Below are positions 1-8,093 of a DNA stretch of 64,000 nt, in pieces. Below the pieces are notes generated by a model. That model saw nothing but the letters and a program-made list of their open reading frames with translations, was not told the origin of the DNA and made no database searches. A program made the position numbers and the translations under genes. Source of the stretch: Bacteroidota bacterium (GTDB lineage: Bacteria > Bacteroidota > Bacteroidia > Bacteroidales > Bacteroidaceae); assembly GCA_023426145.1 (NCBI GenBank), contig JAFABG010000031.1:1-64000 (forward strand). Direction: 5' to 3'. The first letter of the stretch is position 1; each line of letters starts with the position of its first letter.

Positions 1-802
1 ATTTTTCTTTTAACATCATAGTGATACGTTTTTTAAGTTTACTGTGATTAAAGCTGTTGGCCATAGAGTAGAGCCTTGTGCCAACGGCTTTTTTTATTAA
101 TAATAGTTGATATTCTTTCGCGTTTACTCCTTCATTAATTACGGTCTCATCCGCTTCATACTCATGAATATTCTGCAACTCTTGTTTCAGTAGCCACGCA
201 CCGGGATTAAACCATTGGAAAAAGATGCAAATATCTGCCACTAACAAGTCAATAGAATGGTAATGGTTAATATGCCCCATTTCATGAATGAGGATTTCCC
301 TTCCGTTTTCTTCTAGGTCTTTTTGACTGATTACAATATACTTCATCCAACTGAATGGAGCTGTTTCTTGATTGTGAACCACAAGCGTAACTCCTTTCTT
401 CAACTTTTCATGTTTGCCGGTATGTATTAATTGGAAGAGACAAATTAAAGAATATATGTTGCGAGAAACAAATAATAGAATCCCTGCCAGATAGACTAGT
501 AGTACAATCTGTATCCATGATATATCTACTGTCTCCCCCACTGTATTGGTATCAACAGGCGAGGGTTCTAATTCTGCCATCAGTAACAACTGTTCGATAG
601 AAAGCATTGCTTGTTGCACTTCAACTTGATGACGAGTCGTTACTTCAATACCGGGAATGAGCAACGAAATAACCAGTACTCCCAATAGGGCCAAGCGATT
701 GAAACGATGGAAAGTCTCCTTGCTAAGTAATAGCCGAAAAAACAGATAAAACAGAACAAGGCAAATTGATGATTTTAATATGTAAATGAAGAAAACTCCC
801 AT
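1..802 (-). CDS. BlaR1/MecR1-type M56 family membrane metallopeptidase (partial, 3' end off window)
   Basis: The frame opens with ATG at 802 and stays open to the window edge, giving about 267 N-terminal residues; the C-terminus lies outside. The N-terminus is hydrophobic (MGVFFIYILKSSICLVLFYL) and several membrane segments follow. The zinc-peptidase signature HEMGH lies at residues 173-177, as expected for M56 antirepressors facing the cytosol. In the BlaR1/BlaI paradigm such a protein senses an external signal and triggers cleavage of its partner repressor. It starts 23 bases after the BlaI-like gene on the same strand, so the two form an operon. The ligand is unknown, because the sensor domain is not visible and no beta-lactamase gene is near. 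The family call is firm; a role in antibiotic resistance would be a guess. Confidence 0.92.
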   Translation of the reverse strand, partial: MGVFFIYILKSSICLVLFYLFFRLLLSKETFHRFNRLALLGVLVISLLIPGIEVTTRHQVEVQQAMLSIEQLLLMAELEPSPVDTNTVGETVDISWIQIVLLVYLAGILLFVSRNIYSLICLFQLIHTGKHEKLKKGVTLVVHNQETAPFSWMKYIVISQKDLEENGREILIHEMGHINHYHSIDLLVADICIFFQWFNPGAWLLKQELQNIHEYEADETVINEGVNAKEYQLLLIKKAVGTRLYSMANSFNHSKLKKRITMMLKEK

Positions 803-825
803 AGTATTGATTTTCGATGAATTGA

Positions 826-1194
826 TTAGTGTTTTTTATCAGCCTGTTCCACCTCCTGTATGAGTTTTTTCAATTCATCCAGCGAAATATCTTCTTCTTT
901 AACCAAAGAAGAAACGGCATTCATGTAGGAGTTATTAAAATATTTGCTAATTACATTCCGCAGCGTTCCTTTATGAAAATCTTCTTTGCTGAATACAGGA
1001 TAATATTGATAGGTATTTCCAAAAGTATGGTGAGCTAGAAAACCTTTATCTTCCAACCCACGTACAATTGTCGATAATGTATTGAAATGTGGCTTTGGGT
1101 CTTCATAGAATACCAACATCTCTTTCACGAACAAGGGGCCCTTTTCCCAAAAAAAGCCCATGATTTCTTCTTCTTTTGCTGTTAATCCTTTCAT
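826..1194 (-). CDS. BlaI/MecI-family transcriptional repressor
   Basis: This 122-residue protein has the length and pattern of the penicillinase-repressor family. An N-terminal winged helix (about residues 1-75; LTAKEEEIMGFFWEKGPLFV, then STIVRGLEDKGFLAH as recognition helix and wing) is followed by a helical dimerisation tail (about 78-122). BlaI proteins bind dyad operators as dimers and are removed by proteolysis when the M56 partner is activated. The partner gene follows directly downstream. The upstream region has repeated TAGTT/AACTA half-sites including a perfect 14-bp palindrome, consistent with autoregulation. The target regulon beyond its own operon is not visible here. Confidence 0.93.
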   Translation of the reverse strand: MKGLTAKEEEIMGFFWEKGPLFVKEMLVFYEDPKPHFNTLSTIVRGLEDKGFLAHHTFGNTYQYYPVFSKEDFHKGTLRNVISKYFNNSYMNAVSSLVKEEDISLDELKKLIQEVEQADKKH

Positions 1195-1231
1195 AGCTGA
1201 AATTTTATTTATTGCAAATAACGAAAAGTTC

Positions 1232-1296
1232 TAGTTTATAAACTAATCTATATAGTTAAATTAAACTAAAGGTTATAGTTAAAGGGAGAAATAGTT
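1232..1296. promoter_or_regulatory. Candidate operator cluster for the BlaI-like repressor
   Basis: TAGTTTATAAACTA (1232-1245) is a perfect 14-bp palindrome. A second looser dyad, TAGTT-N6-AACTA, spans 1253-1268, and further TAGTT half-sites start at 1276 and 1292. The cluster lies immediately upstream of the blaI-like gene, where an autoregulating repressor would bind. The region is AT-rich, so some matches may be chance. Assignment to BlaI is inference from position. Confidence 0.4.
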
Positions 1297-1422
1297 ATAA
1301 ACACCTGTTATTCATATATTTTTCATAAGAGTTTTTTGGGTAGAGTATATCGCGATATTGTTTTTATTCTAATTTAATATTCGTAATATTGCATCACTTT
1401 AAAAAATGATATTAAGGAGCTT

Positions 1423-1536
1423 ATGATGGATGACTTTGTGAATTTAACAATGGAAAACCTTGCGGATGAACATTTATGTTGTATTATTAGTAGTAAAAAG
1501 CTTCATGGAATGCATACTAAAACACTAAAAAGATAA
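1423..1536 (+). pseudogene. 5' remnant of a GNAT N-acetyltransferase gene
   Basis: A 37-codon frame (MMDDFVNLTMENLADEHLCC, then IISSKKLHGMHTKTLKR) has a good ribosome site (AAGGAG just upstream). Its first ~28 residues resemble, from memory, the N-terminus of a Bacteroides GNAT/YoaP-like acetyltransferase group (pattern VNLT.EN...EH.CC.IS.KK). Full members are around 140 residues or more, so nearly the whole acetyl-CoA-binding fold is missing. The frame ends four bases before the esterase start at 1541. It is probably a deletion relic, though it could serve as a translated leader for the esterase. Recognition is by eye, so confidence is moderate. Confidence 0.5.
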
Positions 1537-1540
1537 AACC

Positions 1541-2344
1541 ATGAAAAAGTATTATTTACTTCTTTTATTTTTGCTATGTGCTTGCTGCGCTCAGGCACAG
1601 TATTCTTATCGTACGGAAGAGGATATTTCTTATGTTTCTGAGTCAGAAAAAGACACCTACCGTTTGAATCGTTGTAAACTTGATATTTACTATCCCGAGC
1701 ATAAAAAAGATTTCTCTACTATTGTTTGGTTTCATGGTGGTGGACTAGAAGGTGGAACTAAATTTATCCCGAAAGAACTTTCAGATCAAGGATTTGCAGT
1801 AGTAGCGGTCAATTATCGCCTTAGTCCGAGAGCCAAGAATCCCGCTTATATTGAAGATGCTGCCGAAGCTGTGGCATGGGTATTTAAGCATATCGAAAAG
1901 TATGGCGGGCGCAAGGATCGTATTTTTGTTTCTGGTCATTCTGCCGGAGGCTATCTTACGTTGATGCTGGCAATGGATAAGAAGTATATGGCTGCTTATG
2001 GAGCAGATGCCGATAGTGTAGCGGCTTATCTCCCGATAAGCGGACAGACCGTTACTCATTTTACTATTCGGAAAGAACGTGGATTGCCTGATGGAATTCC
2101 TATCATTGATGAATTTGCTCCGATAAACAAGGCTCGTAAAAATACAGCTCCTATTGTGTTGATGACAGGTGACAAGAATCTGGAAATGGCCGACCGATAT
2201 GAAGAGAATGCTTTAATGGCATCTGTTTTGAGGAATATAGGCAATCAGCGGGTCTCATTATACGAGCTCCAGGGATTCGATCACGGGCAGGTTCTTGGTC
2301 CTGCTTGCTATCTGATCGTAGACTATGTAAAGAGGTTCAAATGA
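1541..2344 (+). CDS. Secreted alpha/beta-hydrolase (carboxylesterase-like)
   Basis: This 267-residue protein has a signal peptide (residues 1-20, ending AQAQ) and an esterase/lipase alpha/beta-hydrolase fold. The oxyanion-hole motif HGGG is at 65-68, the nucleophile elbow GHSAGG at 132-137 (Ser134), a likely acid Asp211 follows TG, and His248 lies in GFDHGQ. Secreted Bacteroides proteins of this type often deacylate plant glycans or small esters, but no substrate can be read from the sequence. It precedes a GH32 gene by 131 bases on the same strand. That gene has its own TATATTTG element, so cotranscription is uncertain. Confidence 0.85.
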   Translation: MKKYYLLLLFLLCACCAQAQYSYRTEEDISYVSESEKDTYRLNRCKLDIYYPEHKKDFSTIVWFHGGGLEGGTKFIPKELSDQGFAVVAVNYRLSPRAKNPAYIEDAAEAVAWVFKHIEKYGGRKDRIFVSGHSAGGYLTLMLAMDKKYMAAYGADADSVAAYLPISGQTVTHFTIRKERGLPDGIPIIDEFAPINKARKNTAPIVLMTGDKNLEMADRYEENALMASVLRNIGNQRVSLYELQGFDHGQVLGPACYLIVDYVKRFK

Positions 2345-2437
2345 AAAAAGTAGGTCGAATTAGAAAACGATCTGTGAAATGTAACGTTTTTCTTATTCTG
2401 TGAATCATTTGTTATATCTAAAGTTGGACGTATTGGG

Positions 2438-2445
2438 TATATTTG
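2438..2445 (+). promoter_or_regulatory. -7 promoter element before the GH32 gene
   Basis: TATATTTG matches the Bacteroides -7 consensus TAnnTTTG and lies 30 bases before the GH32 start codon. A TTTG at 2408-2411 is farther upstream than the usual -33 spacing, so only the -7 half is well supported. Confidence 0.45.
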
Positions 2446-2475
2446 CTCCGATTTACAAACCTATAAATAATAGTT

Positions 2476-4122
2476 ATGAAGACATTAAGCAGCCTTTTAT
2501 TTATCCTTTTTGTTGCATTCTTTTCTACTCGGCCAGTAATAGCGGGAGATATTTCTTTTAAAATATCAAAGTCATATCTGAATTTTCCCATTTCTCATAA
2601 AGAGCATAGGGGAAGAATGACTTTTGAAGTAAATGGCAAAGTGGATTTATCTGTTGTGGTTCGTCTGGCGTCTGATGAACCTGAATATTGGGTGTTTAAA
2701 GACGTATCGGCATTGAAAGGACAAACCGTTAAAATTAGTTATGATGGCAATGAAAAGGGGTTGAGCAGAATATATCAGTCTGATAGGATAGCGGGACAGG
2801 ATAGTCTATATAAGGAGAAGAATCGTCCGCAGTTTCATTTCACAACCCGAAGAGGGTGGATTAATGATCCCAATGGGTTGATTTATTATGCGGGTGAATA
2901 CCATCTATTCTATCAACATAATCCTTTTGAAAGAGATTGGGAGAATATGCATTGGGGACATGCAGTCAGTAAAGATTTAGTGCATTGGACGGAGCTATCA
3001 GAAGCTTTGTACCCCGATCATTTAGGAACCATGTTTTCCGGTTCAGCTATTATTGACTATGAGAATACAGCTGGATTTAATGAAGGTAATACTCCTGCAA
3101 TGATTGCTGCCTTTACTGCAGCTAGCAGTGAAAGACAGGTACAAGGAATAGCATATAGTCGTGATAATGGACGTACATTTGCGAAGTATGATAAGAATCC
3201 AGTGATTAACTCTAAAGAGAAATGGAATTCTATGGATACGCGTGATCCTAAAGTGTTTTGGTATGCACCTTCCAGACATTGGGTGATGGTGCTGAACGAA
3301 CGCGATGGGCATTCTATTTATACGTCTGTCAATCTTAAAGATTGGACTTACCAAAGTCACGTTACGGGCTTCTGGGAATGCCCGGAGCTATTTGAATTGC
3401 CTGTTGATGGTGACAAGAGTCATACAAAATGGGTGATGTATGGTGCCAGTGGTACATATATGCTAGGTTCGTTTGATGGCAAAGCCTTTACTCCTGAAGC
3501 AGGAAAATATTTTTATACCACAGGAAGTATCTATGCTGCCCAAACTTTTACTAATATTCCGATAAATGATGGTCGGCGCATCCAGATAGGCTGGGGAAGG
3601 ATATCTCATCCTGGTATGCCTTTCAATGGAATGATGCTACTCCCAACTGAATTAACTTTGCGTACAACTAAAGACGGTATTCGTATGGTTAGTGTGCCTG
3701 TAAAGGAGGTAGAAATATTGTCTAAACCACTTTGTTCATGGAAATCTCTATCTTCGGATGAGGCCAATCTTAACTTGAGAGAATTTTATAATGCTGATTG
3801 TCTTCGAATTCGAACAACAATCAAACTTTCTCATGCTACTGATGCTGGATTGAATTTATTCGGACAACGTATCATAGGTTATGATATGAATAACAATCTG
3901 TTGAATGGTCGTTTCTATTCTCCTCAAGATCCTACTAGCATGGAATTGAGTGCTGATATTTACATTGATCGTACATCTATTGAAGTTTTTATTGATGGTG
4001 GATTGTACTCTTACTCGATGGAACGTCGCTCGGATAACCGAAACAAAGAAGGCTTCCGTTTTTGGGGAAATCATATAGAAGTGAAGGACTTACAAGTGTT
4101 TGCTGTAGATTCCATTTGGTAA
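2476..4122 (+). CDS. GH32 fructan hydrolase (levanase/inulinase/sucrase type), exported
   Basis: This 548-residue protein has a signal peptide (about 1-23) and an N-terminal beta domain (about 25-110) of the kind found before GH32 domains in Bacteroides levanases. The GH32 five-blade propeller carries the nucleophile motif WINDPNG (Asp131), RDPK (Asp257, transition-state stabiliser) and ECPEL (acid/base Glu301). A C-terminal beta-sandwich follows from about residue 405 (near VSVPVKEVEIL) to the end, including DIYIDRTSIEVFIDGG. It cleaves beta-fructofuranosidic bonds in fructans or sucrose. No susC/susD, fructokinase or fructan-specific HTCS lies beside it, so it is an orphan enzyme here. Endo or exo mode and levan versus inulin preference cannot be read from the sequence. 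Confidence 0.93.
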   Translation: MKTLSSLLFILFVAFFSTRPVIAGDISFKISKSYLNFPISHKEHRGRMTFEVNGKVDLSVVVRLASDEPEYWVFKDVSALKGQTVKISYDGNEKGLSRIYQSDRIAGQDSLYKEKNRPQFHFTTRRGWINDPNGLIYYAGEYHLFYQHNPFERDWENMHWGHAVSKDLVHWTELSEALYPDHLGTMFSGSAIIDYENTAGFNEGNTPAMIAAFTAASSERQVQGIAYSRDNGRTFAKYDKNPVINSKEKWNSMDTRDPKVFWYAPSRHWVMVLNERDGHSIYTSVNLKDWTYQSHVTGFWECPELFELPVDGDKSHTKWVMYGASGTYMLGSFDGKAFTPEAGKYFYTTGSIYAAQTFTNIPINDGRRIQIGWGRISHPGMPFNGMMLLPTELTLRTTKDGIRMVSVPVKEVEILSKPLCSWKSLSSDEANLNLREFYNADCLRIRTTIKLSHATDAGLNLFGQRIIGYDMNNNLLNGRFYSPQDPTSMELSADIYIDRTSIEVFIDGGLYSYSMERRSDNRNKEGFRFWGNHIEVKDLQVFAVDSIW

Positions 4123-4163
4123 ATAGTTGATAGCTAAGGCTTGCCATTTTAATATACATCGTT

Positions 4164-4171
4164 TATCTTTG
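4164..4171 (+). promoter_or_regulatory. -7 promoter element before the cupin gene
   Basis: TATCTTTG is an exact TAnnTTTG match 32 bases before the cupin start codon, so the cupin gene is probably transcribed on its own. Confidence 0.5.
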
Positions 4172-4203
4172 CACTTAAATTACTATTCAAAATAGATTGG
4201 AAT

Positions 4204-4545
4204 ATGAAGACGCGTAGTGAAGCTTTTCAGTTTGAAAAAGAGTTGGTGTGGGAAAGTCCAGCCCCGGGTATCCGTCGCCAATTAATGGGGTATGATGGAC
4301 AGTTGATGATGGTCAAAGTTGAATTTCAGAAAGGTGCAGTAGGTTCAATGCATCAGCATTATCATAGTCAGGCTACTTATGTGGTGAGTGGTAAATTCGA
4401 ACTGGTAATTGGAGATAAGAAAGAAATACTTTCCGCTGGAGATGGATATTATGTGGAGCCCGACCAACTTCATGAATGTGTCTGCTTGGAGACTGGTGTA
4501 TTGATTGATACATTTACTCCTATGAGGACTGACTTTCTTTCCTAA
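4204..4545 (+). CDS. Small single-domain cupin protein
   Basis: This 113-residue protein folds as one conserved beta-barrel. Cupin motif 1 is visible as H.H.H......V..G.FE (around residues 51-71), and motif 2 as G.....P...H around residues 80-95 (GDGYYVEPDQLHE). The histidines would bind one metal ion. There is no signal peptide, so it is cytosolic. Such proteins may be isomerases, dioxygenase-like enzymes or sugar/small-ligand binders; the sequence does not decide. It is flanked by its own promoter and by the separately regulated cysK. Confidence 0.85.
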   Translation: MKTRSEAFQFEKELVWESPAPGIRRQLMGYDGQLMMVKVEFQKGAVGSMHQHYHSQATYVVSGKFELVIGDKKEILSAGDGYYVEPDQLHECVCLETGVLIDTFTPMRTDFLS

Positions 4546-4565
4546 TTTTCTTGAGGTTCAGATAG

Positions 4566-4598
4566 ATGTGGTATAAAAATACCACATATGTGGTATTT
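4566..4598. promoter_or_regulatory. Perfect palindrome upstream of cysK (candidate operator)
   Basis: Positions 4577-4598 form a perfect 22-bp palindrome whose core is ATACCACATATGTGGTAT. An extra half-site, ATGTGGTAT, lies at 4566-4574. The palindrome ends 20 bases upstream of the TATCTTTG -7 element of cysK, where a repressor would block the -33 region. The ATACC...GGTAT ends recall operators of Rrf2-family regulators such as IscR and CymR. The identity of the regulator is inference. Confidence 0.55.
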
Positions 4599-4618
4599 CC
4601 TTTGAACCAAATCACCCT

Positions 4619-4626
4619 TATCTTTG
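4619..4626 (+). promoter_or_regulatory. -7 promoter element of cysK
   Basis: TATCTTTG is an exact TAnnTTTG match 37 bases before the cysK start. TTTG at 4601-4604 is a possible -33 element but sits only 14 bases upstream, closer than usual. Confidence 0.5.
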
Positions 4627-4663
4627 TAATATCTTAAAACAAAGGATATTAAAATATACATAT

Positions 4664-5611
4664 ATGGAAAAGATTGCAAAGAAATTGACCGAATTAGTGG
4701 GAAACACCCCTCTTCTGGAACTTGGTAGTTATGGTAAGAGTAATGATTTGAAAGCTCGCCTTGTAGGTAAAATAGAGTCATTTAATCCTTCAGGTAGTGT
4801 TAAAGATCGCATTTCTTTGGCTATGGTTGAGGATGCTGAGGCTAGAGGAGTTTTACAACCCGGAGCTACTATTATTGAGCCGACTAGTGGTAACACTGGC
4901 GTCGGATTATCATTTGTGGCAGCAGTGAAGGGCTATAAGCTTATTCTGACTATGCCCGACACGATGAGTGTGGAGCGGCGTAATCTGTTGAAAGCTCTTG
5001 GTGCTGAGTTGGTGCTCACTCCCGGTGCTGAAGGCATGAAAGGAGCGATTGCTAAGGCTGAAGAACTGAAAACTACTACTCCAGGAGCTGTTATTTTACA
5101 ACAGTTTGAAAATCCAGCTAACCCTGCAGTGCATTTGCGTACTACTGGTCTTGAAATATGGAGAGATACGGAAGGGAAAGTAGATTTTTTTGTAGCTGGT
5201 GTAGGTACAGGTGGAACTGTTAGTGGTGTTGGCGAAGCATTAAAGTTGCGTGACCCTAATGTAAAGGTTGTAGCTGTTGAACCTGCTGATTCTCCTGTAT
5301 TATCAGGTGGAAAACCTGGACCTCATAAAATCCAAGGAATTGGTGCGGGATTTGTACCAAAGACTTATAATGCTTCCGTAGTAGACGAGGTGCTTCAAGT
5401 GAAGAATGATGATGCTATTCGTACTAGTCGTGAACTGGCTAAACAAGAAGGGCTATTAGTTGGTATCTCATCTGGAGCAGCTGTATACGCTGCTACTCAG
5501 ATTGCTAAGCGTCCCGAAAATGCAGGAAAAACGATTGTAGTATTGCTTCCCGATACTGGTGAGCGGTACCTTTCTACTATCTTATATGCTTTTGAGGAAT
5601 ACCCATTATAA
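4664..5611 (+). CDS. cysK: Cysteine synthase A (O-acetylserine sulfhydrylase)
   Basis: This 315-residue protein has the typical length for CysK. It makes L-cysteine and acetate from O-acetylserine and sulfide, using PLP in the cytosol. Visible motifs are NTPLLEL near the N-terminus, PSGSVKDRI with the PLP lysine Lys47, the substrate loop TSGNTG, the phosphate-binding GTGGTVSG, and a C-terminal SSGAAV. It lies alone between a cupin gene and a convergent operon and has a strong palindrome at its promoter, suggesting dedicated regulation by sulfur or cysteine status. A bidirectional-looking hairpin follows at 5653. Confidence 0.96.
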   Translation: MEKIAKKLTELVGNTPLLELGSYGKSNDLKARLVGKIESFNPSGSVKDRISLAMVEDAEARGVLQPGATIIEPTSGNTGVGLSFVAAVKGYKLILTMPDTMSVERRNLLKALGAELVLTPGAEGMKGAIAKAEELKTTTPGAVILQQFENPANPAVHLRTTGLEIWRDTEGKVDFFVAGVGTGGTVSGVGEALKLRDPNVKVVAVEPADSPVLSGGKPGPHKIQGIGAGFVPKTYNASVVDEVLQVKNDDAIRTSRELAKQEGLLVGISSGAAVYAATQIAKRPENAGKTIVVLLPDTGERYLSTILYAFEEYPL

Positions 5612-5652
5612 TATTACTAATATTTTATCAAAAAATTATAAGGGTTCAAAAT

Positions 5653-5697
5653 AAAGTGAGGTTGTGTCAAAATGTTGGCGCAACCTCACTTTTTAGA
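5653..5697 (+). terminator. Intrinsic terminator between cysK and the convergent tubulin-like operon
   Basis: A 12-bp perfect stem AAAGTGAGGTTG / CAACCTCACTTT (5653-5664 and 5681-5692) with a 16-base loop ends in a T run. Its left flank is A-rich, so it can also stop transcription of the minus-strand operon ending at 5830. Confidence 0.75.
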
Positions 5698-5829
5698 TGC
5701 ACATTCCTTTGAATATGTGCTTCATCTTATCATACATACCCCCGTTTATTTATAATTTAGCCTTTAAAACCTGATTGATTAAGCTTCTTCTTGATAATCT
5801 ATATTTATAACAAATCAGTTGTTGTAATA

Positions 5830-6567
5830 TTAATCAAAGATACTATCGTCAATTGCATCGGCACTTCCAACATCTTCTTTCACAGCATTGTTGACCAATA
5901 AATCCATCTCTTCTTGTGTTTTTAGAATTATTTCAACACCTTCCGGTACTTGACTTGAGATCATAACAACATCTTTATTCTCTCCTGTATTGGTAGAGGA
6001 TTTCTTCAAAGAGCGGATGGCCTTAGCTTGCGTTTTACACGAACGTGTAATTTCTCCAATTTCTTTGGCGCCCATTACGACTATTTTAGGACCTGCTTTC
6101 AAATACTTGGCATATGAGAATGATTTCAGACCTAAAGAGGGCAAGGAACTCGTTGCTAAGGTAGTCAGCAACGTTAGATTGGTACAATCGAGTGCGATAT
6201 TGGTACCGGTCAGAATGAAATCAGTGTACTGTAAAAGTGCACGTCCGGTATTACGTGCATTGCCCTCATCATCAACAATAGCATACTGATAAAGAGGTTG
6301 CCCAGCATCGTCTTTCTGCCCAGTGTCGGATTGCACCACTTTATAATAGACAATGCTGTCGTTGTACGCCTGAATACGCGTATATAGCGTATCGCAAGTC
6401 AACAAATACGTATCAAAGTCCTTATTCTCCGTTAACGCGGGCAATTCCCAAACGAAACTCTTTTTTTCTTTTTTCTCTTTCTTCTCCTTTTTTTGCGCTT
6501 GCATTCCACAAGGAAGCAGCAGCATGGCAATCATCAAGAACGATGCGATTTTCTCTAACTTTTTCAT
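5830..6567 (-). CDS. Exported protein of unknown function, last gene of the tubulin-like operon
   Basis: I do not recognise a family. The 245-residue product begins with a signal peptide (about 1-24, ending GMQAQ), followed by a strongly basic patch of KKE repeats (residues 26-36). A compact mixed domain of about 150 residues follows, then an acidic tail (DVGSADAIDDSIFD). The central part contains many Leu/Thr (LTLLTTLATSSLP) and may be partly buried. It starts 38 bases after the preceding gene and is the eighth and last gene of the operon. Its conservation with the operon elsewhere would show whether it is a true component. Confidence 0.75.
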   Translation of the reverse strand: MKKLEKIASFLMIAMLLLPCGMQAQKKEKKEKKEKKSFVWELPALTENKDFDTYLLTCDTLYTRIQAYNDSIVYYKVVQSDTGQKDDAGQPLYQYAIVDDEGNARNTGRALLQYTDFILTGTNIALDCTNLTLLTTLATSSLPSLGLKSFSYAKYLKAGPKIVVMGAKEIGEITRSCKTQAKAIRSLKKSSTNTGENKDVVMISSQVPEGVEIILKTQEEMDLLVNNAVKEDVGSADAIDDSIFD

Positions 6568-6605
6568 GTCGAAATAAATTTAAATGATTTTATTTATAGT
6601 ATGTC

Positions 6606-8069
6606 TCACTCAGAAATATAAACCGTTGTTTTCAAATGCTTCTGCTCTTCTAAAGAGACAAAACCGTTTTTGTCATATACCTTATTCGCAGAGGTGGGGA
6701 CGAAGAGTAGTCCCAAGTAGCTACCTTTATCTACCTGCACACGAAACTTTCCGGTAGCATCTATTGTGCCGAGAAGAGTTCCCTGGGCTTTCTTTTCCAT
6801 GCTTCTATCAAATGTACGGGAATGAACGCCGTAGATTTCAACGTCACCGGCCACGACTTTCGTATTGTCTCGCCGATCGCGCACAGTACCTTCAATAACA
6901 ATAAAGTTGAACGCTTCCAGTGATTTGTTTATTCTCGAAATAAAGGTCTTGTAGACCGGGTCGGGATGCAGCCGATCCAGATTGGTATAGCAAACCAACG
7001 CTTGTTGAAACGCTTCCTCGATGGTACTCATCTTATCTGTACTCTCGGACTCTTTGAGCTGCTTGATATACTGCATATACTTAGCCGCTTTTTGGTCCCA
7101 CTCGGTACACTCGGTCATGTGGGTGATGTTTTCCTCCAAAGCAATTCGGGTCGTGGCCACGTCGCCATAAGTACCCAAAGAGTCTAAAGCTTGTTGATAG
7201 AATCCCTGAGCAGCAACAAACTTCCGGTCTTTCGAGGCTTGTTCGGCATTAGCCATGAGCTGCATAGTGGCAGAGGTGAGTACCTTTTTAGTCTTAATAA
7301 CTGTTTCGACCAACTGCAACAGCACCCGGTATTTAAACATTGTTTTCGCATTCAGTTGAGCCCCTTCGCGCAACTGCACTTCCAACGTATTTGAGAAAGA
7401 ACTACGCAGGCCAAAAGTCGGTCTTTTGAACTGAGAGGTGCCAGCGGCTTCGCTATTGGTATCAAAAGTCAATTCATAAACAGTTAGGCCGGAGTTGCCA
7501 CTCTCCTTGCTCACCTGTACTTCCACATAGCCAAGGGCCTGAAGAGGTTTTCCGTCTTCGACGACAGTTGTTCCGTTGAACTTGATTTGCAGATCGGCTT
7601 CTTCGGATGTAAAAGAAACCTTCGCCTTGCCTTCATAGGGGTAAACGGCTTTATCGTTGCTCTCGTCTACGCAGGAAAATTTAAAGGGAATCTCGAAAGT
7701 ACCCATATAGCACTTAGCTGCCCGAAGAACCAACGCACTGCTTTTACTGCCCTGAGCTACGGAGACTGTTACGGTTGTTTTGCAAAACCCATCGTCCTGC
7801 TCATCTTCGTTCAGGTTGTGTGTCAGTTCATATCGGTATTCTCCATTCGGTTCGCGGCCGACCAATTCGCCCCGTTCATGTCCCATGGAGTGAGTGAGGC
7901 TCAAGTCTTTGTTCGGCGAGATAATTACCACCTTTGTTGCAGTAGGTGAAATAGTTACGCCGGCTACCTCTTGGGGTTCCGAATACGTTATCAGGTTATT
8001 TTGAGCTTGTAAAAGCCCTGCTGTCAATACGAATATCAACAACATACTTCGACGCATATATCTTTTCAT
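6606..8069 (-). CDS. Exported protein of unknown function with helical-repeat middle and C-terminal beta domain
   Basis: This 487-residue product has a signal peptide (about 1-22, ending GLLQAQ). Residues ~25-260 look all-beta. Residues ~265-375 are helical with TPR-like spacing (AEQASKDRKFVAAQGFYQQA, then further amphipathic helices). The last ~95 residues (IEGTVRDRRDNTKVVAGDVEIYG onward in pieces, including GTLLGTIDATGKFRVQVDKG) resemble a carboxypeptidase-regulatory/Ig-like beta-sandwich. It probably acts in the periplasm or on the outer membrane as a scaffold. It is packed 24 bases after the preceding gene of the tubulin-like operon. No catalytic motif is visible. Confidence 0.75.
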   Translation of the reverse strand: MKRYMRRSMLLIFVLTAGLLQAQNNLITYSEPQEVAGVTISPTATKVVIISPNKDLSLTHSMGHERGELVGREPNGEYRYELTHNLNEDEQDDGFCKTTVTVSVAQGSKSSALVLRAAKCYMGTFEIPFKFSCVDESNDKAVYPYEGKAKVSFTSEEADLQIKFNGTTVVEDGKPLQALGYVEVQVSKESGNSGLTVYELTFDTNSEAAGTSQFKRPTFGLRSSFSNTLEVQLREGAQLNAKTMFKYRVLLQLVETVIKTKKVLTSATMQLMANAEQASKDRKFVAAQGFYQQALDSLGTYGDVATTRIALEENITHMTECTEWDQKAAKYMQYIKQLKESESTDKMSTIEEAFQQALVCYTNLDRLHPDPVYKTFISRINKSLEAFNFIVIEGTVRDRRDNTKVVAGDVEIYGVHSRTFDRSMEKKAQGTLLGTIDATGKFRVQVDKGSYLGLLFVPTSANKVYDKNGFVSLEEQKHLKTTVYISE

Positions 8070-8093
8070 TTTACTAGGTTTGTCCCTTCCTTT

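Noticed and set aside
826..1194. Beta-lactam resistance cassette
   Set aside because: The regulator pair is present but no beta-lactamase or penicillin-binding protein gene is visible in the window.
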